The notes beneath the pieces were generated by a model, which did no database searches, was not told where the DNA came from, and worked only from the letters and a program-made list of their open reading frames with translations. From Alitta virens (Eukaryota; Annelida; Polychaeta; Phyllodocida; Nereididae), in contig OW028573.1 of the NCBI GenBank assembly GCA_932294295.1, positions 51,926,329-51,990,328 of the forward strand: a stretch of DNA of 64,000 nucleotides, written 5' to 3'. The position numbers and the translations under genes were made by a program. Positions 21,629-34,815 of this stretch are shown here, in pieces (within the stretch, counting starts at the first letter, position 1; the number at the start of each line of letters is the position of its first letter).

Positions 21629-22907
21629 CAGAAAGTGCACTTAGTGCAGCCCTTTTAGGCAAGTTCTTTCTCACTCACGGGTTGACTTGCGTTACACATG
21701 TATGGAGAATTTTATTTGCTTAAGCATAGACACCAAGTACAAAGGAACATCTCCAAATGACATTCAGCTGAGAAGTTGCACATGAAGATTGCCTGGAATG
21801 GGGGAAAAAGCATCCTATCCTATCCTATGCTATCCTATGCTATGCTATCCTATCCTATCCTATCCTATCCTATCCTATCAAGCACACTATATGATATCTT
21901 TATCTGCATACATATATTAGCTGGATCACACTGTATTTGCAGAAGCTTGTAACAATATGCTAGCTTACACCACAACAAGTAGAAAAAGATGACAAACAGG
22001 ATACCAGGTTATTAAATCGAAAAAATAAAATTGGCTGCAGCTATAAGACGAGGGGTACTGCATGCTTATAGGCCTACATAATGTAAGTCATGAAATCAAA
22101 GTCATTTGACCAGTGGTGGAACTCCCTTGAGAGAGTCGCAACCAGAGCTGAACTTTTTGAGAGGTTTAGCTCTTTAAAAAATTTTGAAAAGAAAAAGAAA
22201 CTTATAACACTATTTAAGTTCACACTAACTAAATACTAACATATATTAAATAGTATATAATTTGGGCTTAACACGCCGCAGAGGTGATATTCTCATATTT
22301 TTCATTCCAACTTCTAAAGGGCCTTGGGGTGGGGGTGGGGGGGGGGGGATCTGACCCCATATCGCCCCCCCCCTACGTGGCTACACCCCTTCCCTTTGGG
22401 AGGGGATAACCTTATTTATCTACAACCCAGATAGATAGATAGACAGACAGATAGATAGGCCTCAGTATCACAATAATGACCAGAAATAGGTTTTCACTCA
22501 AATGCACTTAACGAAACTGCAGGGGTGGCGTTGGATCAATAAATGTTTGGTGGGGGGGGGGGGGGGGGGTCTGATTCTACCTTTGATGTACCCCAGTGTC
22601 CTCTCCTGGTCTAATTTCTCCAAGCCATTACTAAATTAACAGTGTGCATTTTTCTTGTGTCTTATTCTGTTAAAAAGAAGGTACCTTTGATGGGTTCACT
22701 GGAAAACCAGTGTCAGCACTTCTTGGATCTTGTAAGGATCTTGTAGGGACTAATATTTCGTCCAAACGAAATAAGTATTTCGTTTGAACGAATTAGTAAT
22801 TCGTTATAATGAAATACTGCACAAAATACTATTTCGTGAAAACGAAATACTATTTCGTGGGAACGAAATAAAAAATAAAAAGTGCATGTCCTATCCCAGC
22901 CACCGTA
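21240..22907. mobile_element. Non-autonomous DNA element with palindromic subterminal units
   Basis: The termini TACGGTGGCTGGG and CCCAGCCACCGTA start an inverted repeat of about 65 bp that includes GACATGCACTTTTTATT. Identical hexamers ggataa (21234-21239 and 22908-22913) flank it and may be the target duplication; a TA duplication with the end at CGGTGG is the alternative. Inside each terminus are repeated near-palindromes of the form ATTTCGTTCCCACGAAAT (21280-21345 and 22753-22872). The interior holds microsatellites (ATAG at 21595-21630, ATCCT at 21811-21878) and no coding frame. Confidence 0.75.
21380..21440. repeat. 15-bp perfect inverted repeat (hairpin)
   Basis: TATGTGGTATAGCTC (21380-21394) and its exact complement (21426-21440) are separated by 31 nt, inside the non-autonomous element. 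Confidence 0.8.
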
Positions 22908-23080
22908 GGATAAAGCTGTGGTTTGTGAACAGTATGTTTTATGTAGGACTGGAAGACCTTGGGCCTAATGTGGCCAGCATAGAACTGCACCTCTTGCTAA
23001 TCTACTGAAGGTCATCAACTGCATGACCAGCCTCAGGACTTGAACAAACAAAAAAGACAAGGAAGGACAAAGATTGGAAG

Positions 23081-23270
23081 GGCGGGGGCCTAGCTTAGAG
23101 GTAGCGCTCTTGGCTTCCAACCGCTGGGTCCCGGGTTCGATTCCCGGTCGAGCCTAAGTTGGATGGCTGTTTCATCCTTCGTCTCATTGCCATGGTCTCT
23201 GCCTGTCCTAATTAGCCCAACTGGTGCAGAAATACAGGACGTAAAGCCCTAATCACCCACCCACCCACCC
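23081..23270 (+). mobile_element. tRNA-derived SINE, full length
   Basis: Complete head, body and CCCACC tail. The 14-bp target duplication acaaagattggaag lies at 23067-23080 and 23271-23284. Confidence 0.95.
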
Positions 23271-23284
23271 ACAAAGATTGGAAG

Positions 23285-25080
23285 AAAAGATAAAAGAAAA
23301 AACCTTTTAAAACTGTGAAAGCAAGTGTCGTAATTTTGCAAGGATATTTCTATGGTGAGGTCAACGATTCTTTTTAAGATGTTAAAGAAATATAAGACTG
23401 GATTTTGTTCCGCTTCTTTGTCAGATCAGATATGCCTTTTATTTTTATTTTTTTTTATTTTGCTCGAGTTAGCTGACAGACATGTGTTCTGAAACTAATG
23501 TGATCCTTTACTAATTAAGCCACAGCCCAGCCCATGTCAGTTTAGCGGTCATTCCTGGGAAGCAGCTACCTGCTGGGGCCAGGTATGGCCAGGCGGTTGC
23601 TACTTGCTACTGTCAGGTAAATCTGGAAAGTGACTGGACACCATCTTGTGTGACTAACATGCAAAAGTATGCTACACAAAATACAATGTACGAAGGTTTT
23701 CATCGACTAGCACAACAGTGACAGGTTACATTAACGTAATTTATGGTCATGTTCATGAAGTCAATTGAATTATAATTTACTTGAATTCATTTTTTGCTTT
23801 GCTTAACAAGTCCTCACTCGAGATTTTACAAAGGGTTCGTCTGAGTTTTAAGGAGATTTAAGAGCTCCGGCTGATTCATCTGAAGAACATAGTTTCTGAG
23901 TTTTGTGAAGCACTAGTGCACTGGCCTCACTGCTTGCAGTGACCTTTTGCTGTAAATATAAGTTATAATCAATTGGGTTCCTGTGCCAAAATTAGGAAAA
24001 AAACAATTTTGAATTAGCCTAGCCATCAACAAATGCTGATGTCTCCATTTCCCACATGTTATTCACATCCTCTTAATCTCAATGCCTTATTTGGTCAGTG
24101 AATGTTTTCAAGGTTCAGGTGAACGTCCAATCCTCCAAACCACGTGGGAATGGTGTCAGATGACCTGTGCTCAGGTGTTGTCTCATCTTAAGGTTGTCTG
24201 CATCATTAACCTTCGAGTTCTCCTAAATTCGATCACGTAAGACCAAATTAGAGGTTGTGGGAAGGTCTGTCCATTCGTATTTTAACGGGGGAGAATGTAA
24301 CAATAGTATTCGTGTGAAAGGGAAGTACATTTGTATAAATAAACCTGATATGATTTTGATAATTCTATTATTATTACAAGGCAATTTCTGCTTTTCCACA
24401 CCGAAAAGTAAGAATTTTAAGTCTCTGGAAATTGAGAAAGACAATTTCATAATGTGTCTTCAGTACAGCCTTTGATACACATTGTTTAATGTCAATATAA
24501 TATCAATATAATATCAATATAATATCAATATAATATCAATATAATGAATTTTCGAAATGTGATCGAAATTAGAGCGCATTTTATCAGTATATATAAGATA
24601 AGATTTTCTACCTGAGAAAAAGTATCGCCATCGATATATAGAAAACTATATTTACATTGATACAATGTGTCGTTTAGTGTTTCTTAGATATATTTGAAAG
24701 GTAATTAATAGAAAAGTGGACTCTTTGCCCTAAACTTATGCTTATATTTCTAAACATGTCTTATTGTAGTAGTCATTATGATGAAACAGTGTAAATAACG
24801 TTAATGCACTATTTAGTAATTCTATTGAAATCAATTAATAAGCATATTTCAGTTTTGATGAGCAAAATTAAAAGGCATAGTATTGTTATTTTGGATGATG
24901 GAAAACAGAAGGCTTGGAGTAAGGCCTGTTTATAACACCTGAACCGTTTCTGAAGTAAACCCTCAACAGAAAGACTGTCAATACAGCTGTATGTCAACCC
25001 TAACAGAGTGTATGCTTTTTATATATATTTTTTGGATTCGTCAAAGTCAAATATTTATAGCGAAGGCCCAGAAGCCGTAT
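23285..25080. other. Unassigned sequence with a short tandem repeat
   Basis: No gene supported. The 24490-24545 stretch is a tandem array of an AATATCAATAT unit. Confidence 0.45.
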
Positions 25081-25484
25081 GTATGGTCAAGCTGGCAGGA
25101 GCCGAAGTCACCTGACCCACGATTATTTTAGATTTTGGCAAAATGCCAATCTCGAGCATGTGCAATTTGTATCCTTGGAGTTTTTCTTCACGCGATATTC
25201 TCGAACGGCGAGGCAAACGTTATGATAAACGTCGTCGATTCGAAAAGTTTAATTAAATTTATGCAAAAGATAGGCTGCATGAAATAAAATTAATCGTTCT
25301 ATTGCGTAGCACTGCTAAAAAGCTTTAATTACGTGTTTCCATATCGAAAATAGACCACATTTTTATTAAGCTCGATGAGTCGATATGAGTCAAGAGAAGG
25401 CTGAAAAGTGTAACAGGTTCTCCAGCTTCACAATCATGAGGAACGTCGCCGATTCAAAACTTTAACAAGTTATCACACGTCAAC

Positions 25485-25545
25485 AATAGACCAAATATGA
25501 AGCGATATATTCGTCTGAGAAGGCAGCAAGGTTGGCGGCGGCAAG
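25485..25545 (+). repeat. Diverged copy of a dispersed repeat
   Basis: Landmarks GACCAAATAT, ATATTCGTCTGAGAAGGCAG and GTTGGCGG match units found four times inside the left Harbinger element (34816-36103). A weaker relative may precede it around 25355-25410. No function is apparent. Confidence 0.6.
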
Positions 25546-25719
25546 AAACAATGATTGTGGATCAAACAGATTTGGTTGTGCGCCTGCTAATGTCTGCGTC
25601 CGTGCTATATAACCGCACGGTGTTAACTTCGTCTTCATTTGCTACTGCGCTGCGGTCCTATAAACATCGCCTTTGGCTGGATGCTTCTGGTATTTTCAAA
25701 TTTATGCAAAGGCTTTGGG

Positions 25720-25914
25720 TGGGTGGTGGGTGGACTAGGGCTTTACATTCTGTATTTCTGCTCCTGATGGGCTATAATTAGGACAGGCAGGGACCATGGC
25801 AATGAGATGAAGGTTGAAACAGCCATCCAACTTGGGCTCGACTGGGAATTGAACCCGGGACTCAGTGGTTGGAAGCCCAGTGCGCTACCACTGAGATATA
25901 GGCCCCCACCCCAG
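25720..25914 (-). mobile_element. tRNA-derived SINE, reverse orientation
   Basis: A complete copy on the minus strand. Its target duplication is imperfect: gcaaaggctttggg at 25706-25719 and gcaatggctttggg at 25915-25928, one mismatch. Confidence 0.9.
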
Positions 25915-25959
25915 GCAATGGCTTTGGGAAATATGACTCTGTCAGTCGACATGTAATAG

Positions 25960-26032
25960 TGTAGTGGTCTAGTGGTTAACTGGTTATGCTCTGAAAGTCA
26001 CTCTAGCTTCATGGTTCAAATCCTGGTCCTTA
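25960..26032 (+). mobile_element. tRNA-like head, possibly of a second SINE family
   Basis: Box A (TGGTCTAGTGG, 25965-25975) and box B (GGTTCAAATCC, 26013-26023) both fit the RNA polymerase III consensus, 37 bp apart. The intervening sequence does not fold into a clean tRNA, so a retroposed copy is more likely than a functional tRNA gene. I could not define its 3' end. Confidence 0.45.
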
Positions 26033-28741
26033 CTCCGTTTATTTTATGAGCAACTGCCTACATTTATATCCCTTATTTTCCAATTGTATCGTCTGACAAA
26101 TGAAATGCAGGCGCCTTGCATCCACTGTCCATATGCTGATTGAAAAATATGCCAGGCTAGTCATCCCGTTTATTAGTGAGATTATTAACCAACTCTGGGT
26201 GAGGTAACGGTTACTTTAACCTGAGACGGTTCCAACCTTTACCAAAGGAAACCACCCAGATCAGTGCAGGGGTCAATCATAGGACGATGACTACTAGTAA
26301 GGCTGGAAGTATGGAAGTACAAGATGCTGATAATAGTCCAAAACGCGAGTTCTACTTTTGAAATAGAAGTGTTTGATCTTTAATTAGTTTCGCTCTCTCT
26401 CTCATCGTATGGTGTCGATTTTAGAATACATTTTAAACTTATACTTTGTCCTACAGTGTACACTGTACAGTAATTGTATTTAAAAGACTTGTTATGACTT
26501 GTAAAGATGTTGGCATTTATCAACGGATGATTAATATTTAGTTCACGAGGCAGCTTAGTTTGATTACTAATTAAACCGAATGTGTTGAAGACTTATTTCA
26601 GAAAGTGACTTTCGGAGAAACTTAATTAAATCTTGCTACAAGATGTTTTTGAACATAAAAGATTTTAGAATATACTTTGATTGATGAATGTGTTTGTACC
26701 TTGACAGCTGCGCATTGGAGGCTTTTTTCTTTTTACTCAAAATCTGAAATTGGAATCATCAACTTTTTCTTATGTAGAAAAAGTGCTGTTTGACGATATT
26801 GTTGTAATTATGTAATATCGTGGACAGGTTTTTTCCCATTTTGCTAACATCTGCCTTGTAGCTTCAAGATTCTCCAGAAGGGGGCGCCATATATTACTCA
26901 GTTGCTTTCCCATTTCCGGTTTTTCTTTTATTAATTGTTCGACCCGCTTATTCATCTTTGTTGTCTCCCTCACTCCTTTTGTTGCAGGTCTCCAAATAAA
27001 TTAGTTTTACTCTTTGTTTGCTCTCTTGTATCTACCTTCCTGTCCTAATTAGCCCATCGGGTGCAGAAATACAGGTTTGTAGCAGGAGTAGTTGTTATAT
27101 TGAGCCTCTTAAAAGGCTTGCCCTGGAAACAAATGATTGTTCTCATGTGTTATTCAGACTTTTAAACAAATCTCACACTGTACCTAGGTTAATTTCGATC
27201 CGTTTATCGTCGTGTCATCTCATCTTATTGAACTTAGTATGAGCGCCAAGCACAAGGTTCCAGGACTGGAACCTGTAACCTTAGGAAGAGATGATTCACC
27301 CTGCTGCCTTTGATTTTGTATTACAAGTACAAATACAACATGGCCGATTGCCCTTCTACGAAAGTGGTTATGTAGTGTTAGTCAGCTCAGTGAGCAATTG
27401 GTTGTCTGTCTTCTAAGACATTGTCATGGCATCTCATGGGCCACTCAGAAGGCTAGTGTAACATATCACTGTAGGGCTTTTTGTTGTGCACAAATATCAT
27501 TGGTTAAAGTTCAGGCATTATAAAATATTAACATCTATATGAAGCATACAAGTCCCCAGGCAAAAGCAACAGTACGAAGAGGTTCTTCAAGCCCAAACAT
27601 TGTTCCATTTATAGTTTCAACAAGAGGGCATTTCCCAACTGTGTGTTGGCCTCTAACCGTTGTGTTGATGTTAAACTGTTATGGTATTGGTAGCAACATT
27701 GTATGCACTACACTTGTGGCAGTGACATATTTCCCTGGTGAACTTTCATTCACGCAACCAAGGGGGAAATGTCTCACAGCCCTTGCTTCAATGGTGGTAT
27801 TCAAGGAGGAATTTATGTAACCACTTCGCCTTTGGGAATTCCTGAAATTTTAATCCCAGACCTTTTTTCTGTCTTGTAGTTCCCGCGCTTCTTGGCAAGG
27901 TACAGTTGGAGTCTTATGTTTACATACAGCTGAGTATTATAACATATTCTTTCATGGAGTCTAAAACTGATGGATAAAAGTACATACACTAACCTCAATG
28001 GCTAATGGTTTTTCCAATAAAATGTTTAAAATTTTTGATATATTATTGATTAAAGTGGCAAACATTACAGAAATACAATATATAAACTATCCCATACCTC
28101 TTGGGGTTAGCTGATGCAATGAAAAAGCTTTCACATTTTCCCACTCATATATAGCCAAAATCTTGTGATTTTTTTATGATGGTGTCACTGCCCCAAGATT
28201 GACGGTGAAGTTGATGATCACTATTTTGTAAATCCAGCCCCCAAGTTTCCGTTAAATATTTAAGTTTGGCTGTTTTTAACCATTCTAAGATGTCTATTAC
28301 ATTTGAATTTAGAAATACAGAAAAATAATTTTATTATGCCAAACATGTCTTATATTTCATATCATTATAATTTTTCAAGACTCAGTTGCACCCAGGCTTT
28401 CAGTTCTCAGTTTTGATTTGCTGATTTCCAGCACTCAGTCAACGCTTTTCAACACTGCATTATACTGGGTTTTTTAGATATCAAAATTTAATCACACCAC
28501 TCAGAATTTGCTGCACCTACCTTGCATCACCGTACCCTGATATTTCCAATTCTAGTTTTGTCACTCCACATAAGCAGTGCCAAAAAGCTTTCCCTGTGTC
28601 TGTGAGCTTAATGACTAACAATAACCAAGCTATTGAAGGTCTATTGTCATGCAGTGGCACTTGCATTCTTAATTTGCCTCTCAAGCCACGATAGGGATGT
28701 CCATCAAACTGAACTAGCTAACACTTCCATTTCCTTTGTTT
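26033..28741. other. Unassigned sequence with one SINE remnant
   Basis: No gene supported. Positions 27040-27076 keep a fragment of the SINE body (CTGTCCTAATTAGCCCATC through AATACAGG). Confidence 0.45.
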
Positions 28742-28753
28742 TAGAATATTTCA

Positions 28754-28946
28754 GAGGGCGGGGGCCTAGCTCAGAGGTACCGCTTTGGGCTTCCAACCGC
28801 TGGGTCCCGGGTTTGATTCCCAGTCAAGCCTAAGTTGGATGGCTGTTTCATCCTTCATCTCATTGCCATGGTCCCTGCCTGTCCTAATTAGCCCATCAGG
28901 TGCAGAAATACAGGATGTAAAGCCCTAATCACCCACCCACCCACCC
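28754..28946 (+). mobile_element. tRNA-derived SINE, full length
   Basis: Complete copy; target duplication tagaatatttca at 28742-28753 and 28947-28958. Confidence 0.95.
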
Positions 28947-28958
28947 TAGAATATTTCA

Positions 28959-30273
28959 TCATAATCAACATAGGTTTTGTTTTGGCCTTCCCAAACTTGA
29001 TGGAATCTAGAAATATCATTGAATGCTGGGCAATCAGAGCTAAACTGAAAGTTGGTTGTGTATTTGTCTTTTGCATAATAAGTCTGTATAAACATGGTAA
29101 ACATCCTGGAGTGTCTGGAAGAAATCATGATCAATATCCAATGGAATATTTGTGGCATAATTATATATTGACTTGAAAAATAGTGACCATCATCATTCCG
29201 TTCATATCTTCGATCAAAGATACTAATTAAGTTATACAAATTGAGAAAAAAAAATCACGAGAATTGGGCTTTATATGTGTCGGAAAAAAAAACAGCTTTT
29301 TCATCCCAGTAAAACATTTTATTGGACAAACCATTAGTAATTGAGGTTAATTTATGTACTTTTATGACTCACCAGTTTTGGACTCCATGAAAGAAAATGT
29401 TACATAACGCCTTGCTAAAGTGATTATGCCTCAAATATGCATTTTATCTAGATAATTCACATGATTTCCTTCATAATGAAACCATTGTTGAGTGGAAATT
29501 TAACACAATTGTTGTCACAATAATTTTTTTGTATAATACTCAACTGTATGTAAACATCTACCCCCAACTGTATACTATACAAAGAAGCCGAAGTGTTAAG
29601 TTCCACATGAAATGTTGTCTATGACATGCCCATAGGACACTGATAGGTTGTAGCACAGGGTGTCTTATTGTTTGAAATTTGTCTGTGCCGGAATAGCTGC
29701 CTTTGAGATGTCTTGATTATATGGTCATTACAGTAATGAAGATATAGTTAAGAGAGAATTAGGTCCATGATTTAGTGTTCTTACTGGTAAGATCGTAATA
29801 GTGATAGTCTTATGGTGAGTTTCTCTGTATTAGTATTGTTCCCTGATGTATTTATCTTCATTAGCCTTATAAATTATGCTTAACCTTTTTTTAGTCCATC
29901 CCTATGTCCCAGATCATATTTCATGTATTTCGCTTTCTTTTCCTCAACAAATAACCCTGTCCAAATGATTCTTTCTGATGTGTCCTGGAGGATGTCGACC
30001 ATGCTTAATGTCTTGGGAGAGCTGCTTGATTACTCCCTTTTGTTTATTTGGAGAGGACACACCTTTAATTCACGTTATACATCCAAAGACTGGGTTCATC
30101 GCATTTATTGGCAGATAAAATTCTCGCTGCAAGGATAGAAAGGGCCATTACTGTGGGGGATTCTTTGTTTTCATAACCTTTGCCCTTTTATAATTTCTTT
30201 TTTTCTGTGGGTATATTATTTCGTATACAATTAGTTTCATTAAAAATGGCCTGTCGAATTGAAACTAGACAAA
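28959..30273. other. Unassigned sequence
   Basis: No gene or repeat recognised. Confidence 0.4.
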
Positions 30274-30487
30274 GCTGTAATAGCTGGCTACTCGAATCCG
30301 GATCTAAAAGTACATATTTATGATATATTAGATTAATTTCTTACATTTACCAAGATTTATATTTATCTGGTGATAGAAGTGGACAGAAGCAGCTGGCTTA
30401 AGCATGTTTAGAACACAGCCAGGTACAGGTCTCTACAGACAGCTAGAGTCCACTGTATTTCATGAAACTAACTGTACCTATTAAGTT
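30274..30487 (+). repeat. Dispersed repeat, copy 1
   Basis: Shares ordered blocks (TAGCTGGCTACTC, CATTTACCAAG, GTGGACAGAAG-like, CAGCCAGG, ATGAAACTAACTGTAC) with 42634-42945 in the same orientation. Probably an unnamed transposon or retroposon family; no coding content. Confidence 0.65.
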
Positions 30488-33400
30488 TAGATCCTTTTGG
30501 AAGCACATGAAATGATCATACTCTAAGTGTCTTATTCTTATTTACTGTGCATTAAATGTATCAAGTTGTGTGTACATTCTTAGCCTGAATGTTCAAATCT
30601 GAAGCGGGAGACATCAAAATTTTATGAAGTTAGAACTTTGGTGCAAGTATCAGATCTTCTAATACACTTGCAAGCTCTCCAAAAGACATTTGAGCTGCGA
30701 GAGAAAAGAAGAAGTGCAGAAACAAATGAGATGTTTGTCATTCTGACACGTTGGATGCCACATGCGTCTTGGCTGTGCACAACACCAATTTATTGCTCGC
30801 CCTTGGGGTTTGGAGTCTGGACCACCGCTGTGTGGCCCTTGGTGGTCCACTGTGTTACAAGAGAGGACTGAAGAGTCTTTCTTAACTTATACGTTGATAT
30901 TGCCACAGAGAATGGCTATTAATACAAAAAGAGTGATGTCTGTAAAAGGTGTCTGTTTCATATTACAATTGGTAACTGCATATGCATTTTAGCATGGTTA
31001 ATCCAACTACAGCGCTGTTTTGAAAACATTATGTACTTCAGTCAAATTATGCTGTAGACGGTGTAGACCAATAAACCTGTGTTGTTAATCCAGTTCCCTT
31101 TATGGGGTTTTCGACATCATATAGTATTTATGAGGACAATCTTGTTTGGGTAAAGACCTATGCGGATAATTTGCCTGAACAGTATTGAAGACACAGTACT
31201 TACTGATGCAGGAAAGACTCAGCTTGTGTAAACTGACTAGTTTGTGCTACGCAGTTTCTTCTGAGCTCTTTCGTTATTGAAGCTGCACTATGATGATGTT
31301 GATATCAGGAGATCGGTATCAAGAAAAGCTGGCCTGATATAAAATTGAAGTCTGGAAGCGAAATGTGCAGGGAGAGGGAGATAGCTTTGTTGTTGGCTTT
31401 GGGTGGACCCAGTGTACCCAAGGGAGGTGGTCCTTGTTAACTTGTGGTCTAGTTCTTGTCTACCACTGTCGAGAGAGCAAACATGGTCCTTTTAATGTCA
31501 CTGACAAGTCTAGTACAGACTACAAGCTGCATACGATAGTATTCCATGCCACTGTTCATTAAGAACCAAGTATTCTTGCTTTCAAAAAAAAAGAGTGCGT
31601 TAAACGGTCATCATGGTTATGGGCAGCGGTAGATGCGGACTTCAAAGTTAGTAATTCAACGATAGTATATAGCATCAGTTGCATTCTCTTGGATCATATT
31701 TTAGGTATGTGTTAGGGCTGGACTTTCAACTGTATTCATCGATTAATTTCTGATATTAATATGTATAAAGCCTCATTTTAAAAACTCGTCTCCTGCTTCT
31801 AATACAGCCTCATTTATATTTGAGAGGACGCTTCAAGTATATCGCCAATAATACTCCAACCATTGTTTTTTGTTAATTAGTTTTCCTAGAAAGCTAGGAT
31901 TCTTTCATTAAAGAAAGTGCCTCAAATAACTGGCGTGATCTCTCAGCTTAATTATTATTTATCGAAAATCAGGCTATTGAGAATGGCTGTACTTTTGGTG
32001 GGTCGTTAAGTCCTATATAATTTCTAAGATCCTAGAAATGACCTTTGTAAGAATTTTGCACTAAGTGACCTGGGTGTAATGCTAAATGATGCACAGATTA
32101 CATCATTATAAATTGATAGATGCATGTTATACCCAGATGGCATTCCAAATCAGGCGTGCCGATATTGAAACGAGATAAAATGCTATCTGGGTGCAAGGTG
32201 CTTTTCTTGTTGAATTACATGTATTACCTACGAAATATAGTTGATGTAATGTTGTGATTAGTTTTGATTAGTGTGGACGTTAGTCGAATGACCTCTTTTA
32301 TTTGAAAATATGTTATTTATGTAACTGGTGGAGATGTCCTTTTCTGTGCATTTGCGGGTTACCGTGGCAACCAGAACAATGTTTTTGAAGCGAAATCAAT
32401 AGAAACAATCGGAACCAGAAGCAGCATCAGTCGCACCCCGTTTTTACCAGAGAAAAATTCAAATTTGACAAGGAGGCAAGAAATCAATGAAAGATGAAGC
32501 TAGGCACAGATCACTTGTCCCTCAAACAAAGCTGCATGGGAGACCAAAAATCCCTTGAATCGCTATGAACAGACATGTTTCCAATCTCCTCTCATTTTTC
32601 CTTTAATTAATGTCATAACGACACAGGTGTGATTGAAATATGCCGCGGCATACAGAGTTTCACAAACGCCACATCGGATGGTTGCAGATGGATGCCATTT
32701 CCATACAATTGCAATTGGAAAAAAAAAACCGCTGCCTGGCCATCGAAAAATCCAACTGCGAGCATCACCATTTGAAGATTCAATGAACTCTTTTACAAAA
32801 GCTTGGGAGTCTGGTGATTGTTAACATGTCCAACCAGAGTTTATTAAACAAACTGAATAACTACTCTAAGGTATGTAAGAGTCTTGCAAGACACCAGGTA
32901 TAAGTTTGTTTCACACTTTTACAGATATTTCAAGCAGCAACCTGAATTAGAAATGTATGCATGTTACCTTCATTGTCAGCAGATTTTGTTACGTGCTAGT
33001 TCTCTGAATGACAAGTTCATTTTCTCTAAAAGCTACTGTTTCACAGTCCTGGGAAAATTTTGACGGCTGCTGTCATTGTACTGTTCTTTGTCTTAACACA
33101 AATATATCACAGAACAGGACGGTATATACGTACACACCTGCGTCGGCTGTATTTACAAGGAACAAAAGATGCATCATTCTCTAATGGACTACATGATGAC
33201 AAGTAGCATCTCTACATCTCAATAAGAAACCAGAAAATCTACTCATTAAGATATATACTGAACAACAGATCATAGCAAAAATACATTCATGAACATCTTA
33301 AATATGCTTTTATGCTCATTTACAATGAAAATATGCAGTTTAGATGTGGCTTTTTTTTATTTGTATAATTTTTTTTTTGGGTCGTCATCTCTTACATTGC

Positions 33401-34320
33401 ACTTCTTTTTTATTTAAAATTTTGAAGAAAGTCAAATTTAACATGAACAGTCCTTAGGAGTCCGTTATGATCTTTTGTTGAAGTTTATCACATGTTGAAA
33501 GAACGACCTTAATGTCTTTTAAGTGCAATTTTTTAGGAAATTGGCTCTTTTGAAACATAGTCATATTTGGGTCGAAATCTATTTGTCCGGACTATGCCTG
33601 TAATCCAACAGATAGCATTTTCGATTTAATTTCAATTCATCAGTGTTTCTATCATTTCGAATCTTGTTGAGGAGGCCGAATTCCTTGAGATGATGACTTC
33701 GTTTCTAGAGAACATGCAGGATTTCAGCCATTCGTTCTTGAGGGGTTGTGGTCCTAGGAGGGGGGGGGGGGGGGCGGTGTCACAACTTGCGCTGAACGTC
33801 ACGTTCGCCCGTCAGCATACAACGTCATCTGAAGAGAGAGGAAAAGTGGCCAATCACTTCCACTGACCGTCAGAATGACCCCAGGTCATCCCATCCCCAT
33901 GAATAGGCTCATTTACACCTCTCACAAGAAAACCTCTGCTATGGCATTCTACCTGGTATGTATACTATGCCAACTGTGTTTTGCGAGCTACTTCTGATGT
34001 TTATTTCTGTCTTAGTTTTTATTTACTTTTTGAGAAGGAATCTATTGTTTATTAATTTACTCATGTCAGGAAAAAATACCTACGTTCCAGTTATGATACC
34101 TGCCCAGCCAAACAATAACGAAATTAAAAGGAAGTCTATTTTTAAACTTTAAGATACGTTACTACTTTCAAAACAAAACAAGTATCTGATATTAATTCAT
34201 TTAGTTACGTTATTGAACTAAACCTGACTCCCATTAGGAGATTTTTAGTGGCACACCACGACTATAATCTGAGTGGGGCATCAAATTGTCAACTCACAGG
34301 GATACATTAACATAAATCCC
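30488..34320. other. Unassigned sequence left of the Harbinger pair
   Basis: No supported gene over 3.8 kb. It has short frames only and a G-run near 33760. The last bases (CCC then TAA at 34321-34323) are the Harbinger target site. Confidence 0.4.
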
Positions 34321-34566
34321 TAAAGCCCCGTTCCCACATAGCCGAGTTACTCGTAGTCAACTCGTAGTATTACGTAACACGCCTCTCGGGCCCAACTCTT
34401 ACTAAACTCGGCGATTACTCCTCGCACTCGAGAGATGCTCGGCGAGTAACTCCTGAGTCTCGTAGCGAACTCGTGAGATTTGGAGCCGAGTTTGCCGAGT
34501 CTCCCGAGTATGCCGTGCTGCACGGCACACTCGGCGAATTATCCAGGAGTCCAAAAACTCGGCCAT

Positions 34567-34770
34567 GACTCGCCGAGTTACTCCTGGAACTCGCCGAGTT
34601 ACTCCTGGAACTCGCCGAGTTACTTCTCGAACTCGCCGAGTTACTCCTCGAACTCGGCGAGTTACTCGGCGCTATTTTCGCTCGTATTACACTCGGGGGG
34701 GATGTTCAGGAGTGCGAGGAGTAACTCGGCGAGTTGTAGGAGTAACTCGCCGAGTAACTCGTCGAGTTCT
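34567..34770. repeat. ACTCGSCGAGT palindrome array, left element, left side
   Basis: Repeated 11-nt palindromes (ACTCGCCGAGT or ACTCGGCGAGT) are spaced by TACTCCTGGA-like linkers. These are presumed binding sites for the element's transposase or Myb-like partner. Reading frames across this array are an artefact of the repeat. Confidence 0.85.
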
Positions 34771-34815
34771 ACCTTTAGTACATGCATCATCAGCGTAGGG
34801 GGTCGTATATAATAT

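Noticed and set aside
34480..34812. Repetitive Ser/Tyr/Asn or Arg/Thr-rich open frames over the ACTCGSCGAGT arrays (also 36074-36498, 36626-37050)
   Set aside because: They are translations of the palindrome repeat in several frames and strands, with no independent coding signal.
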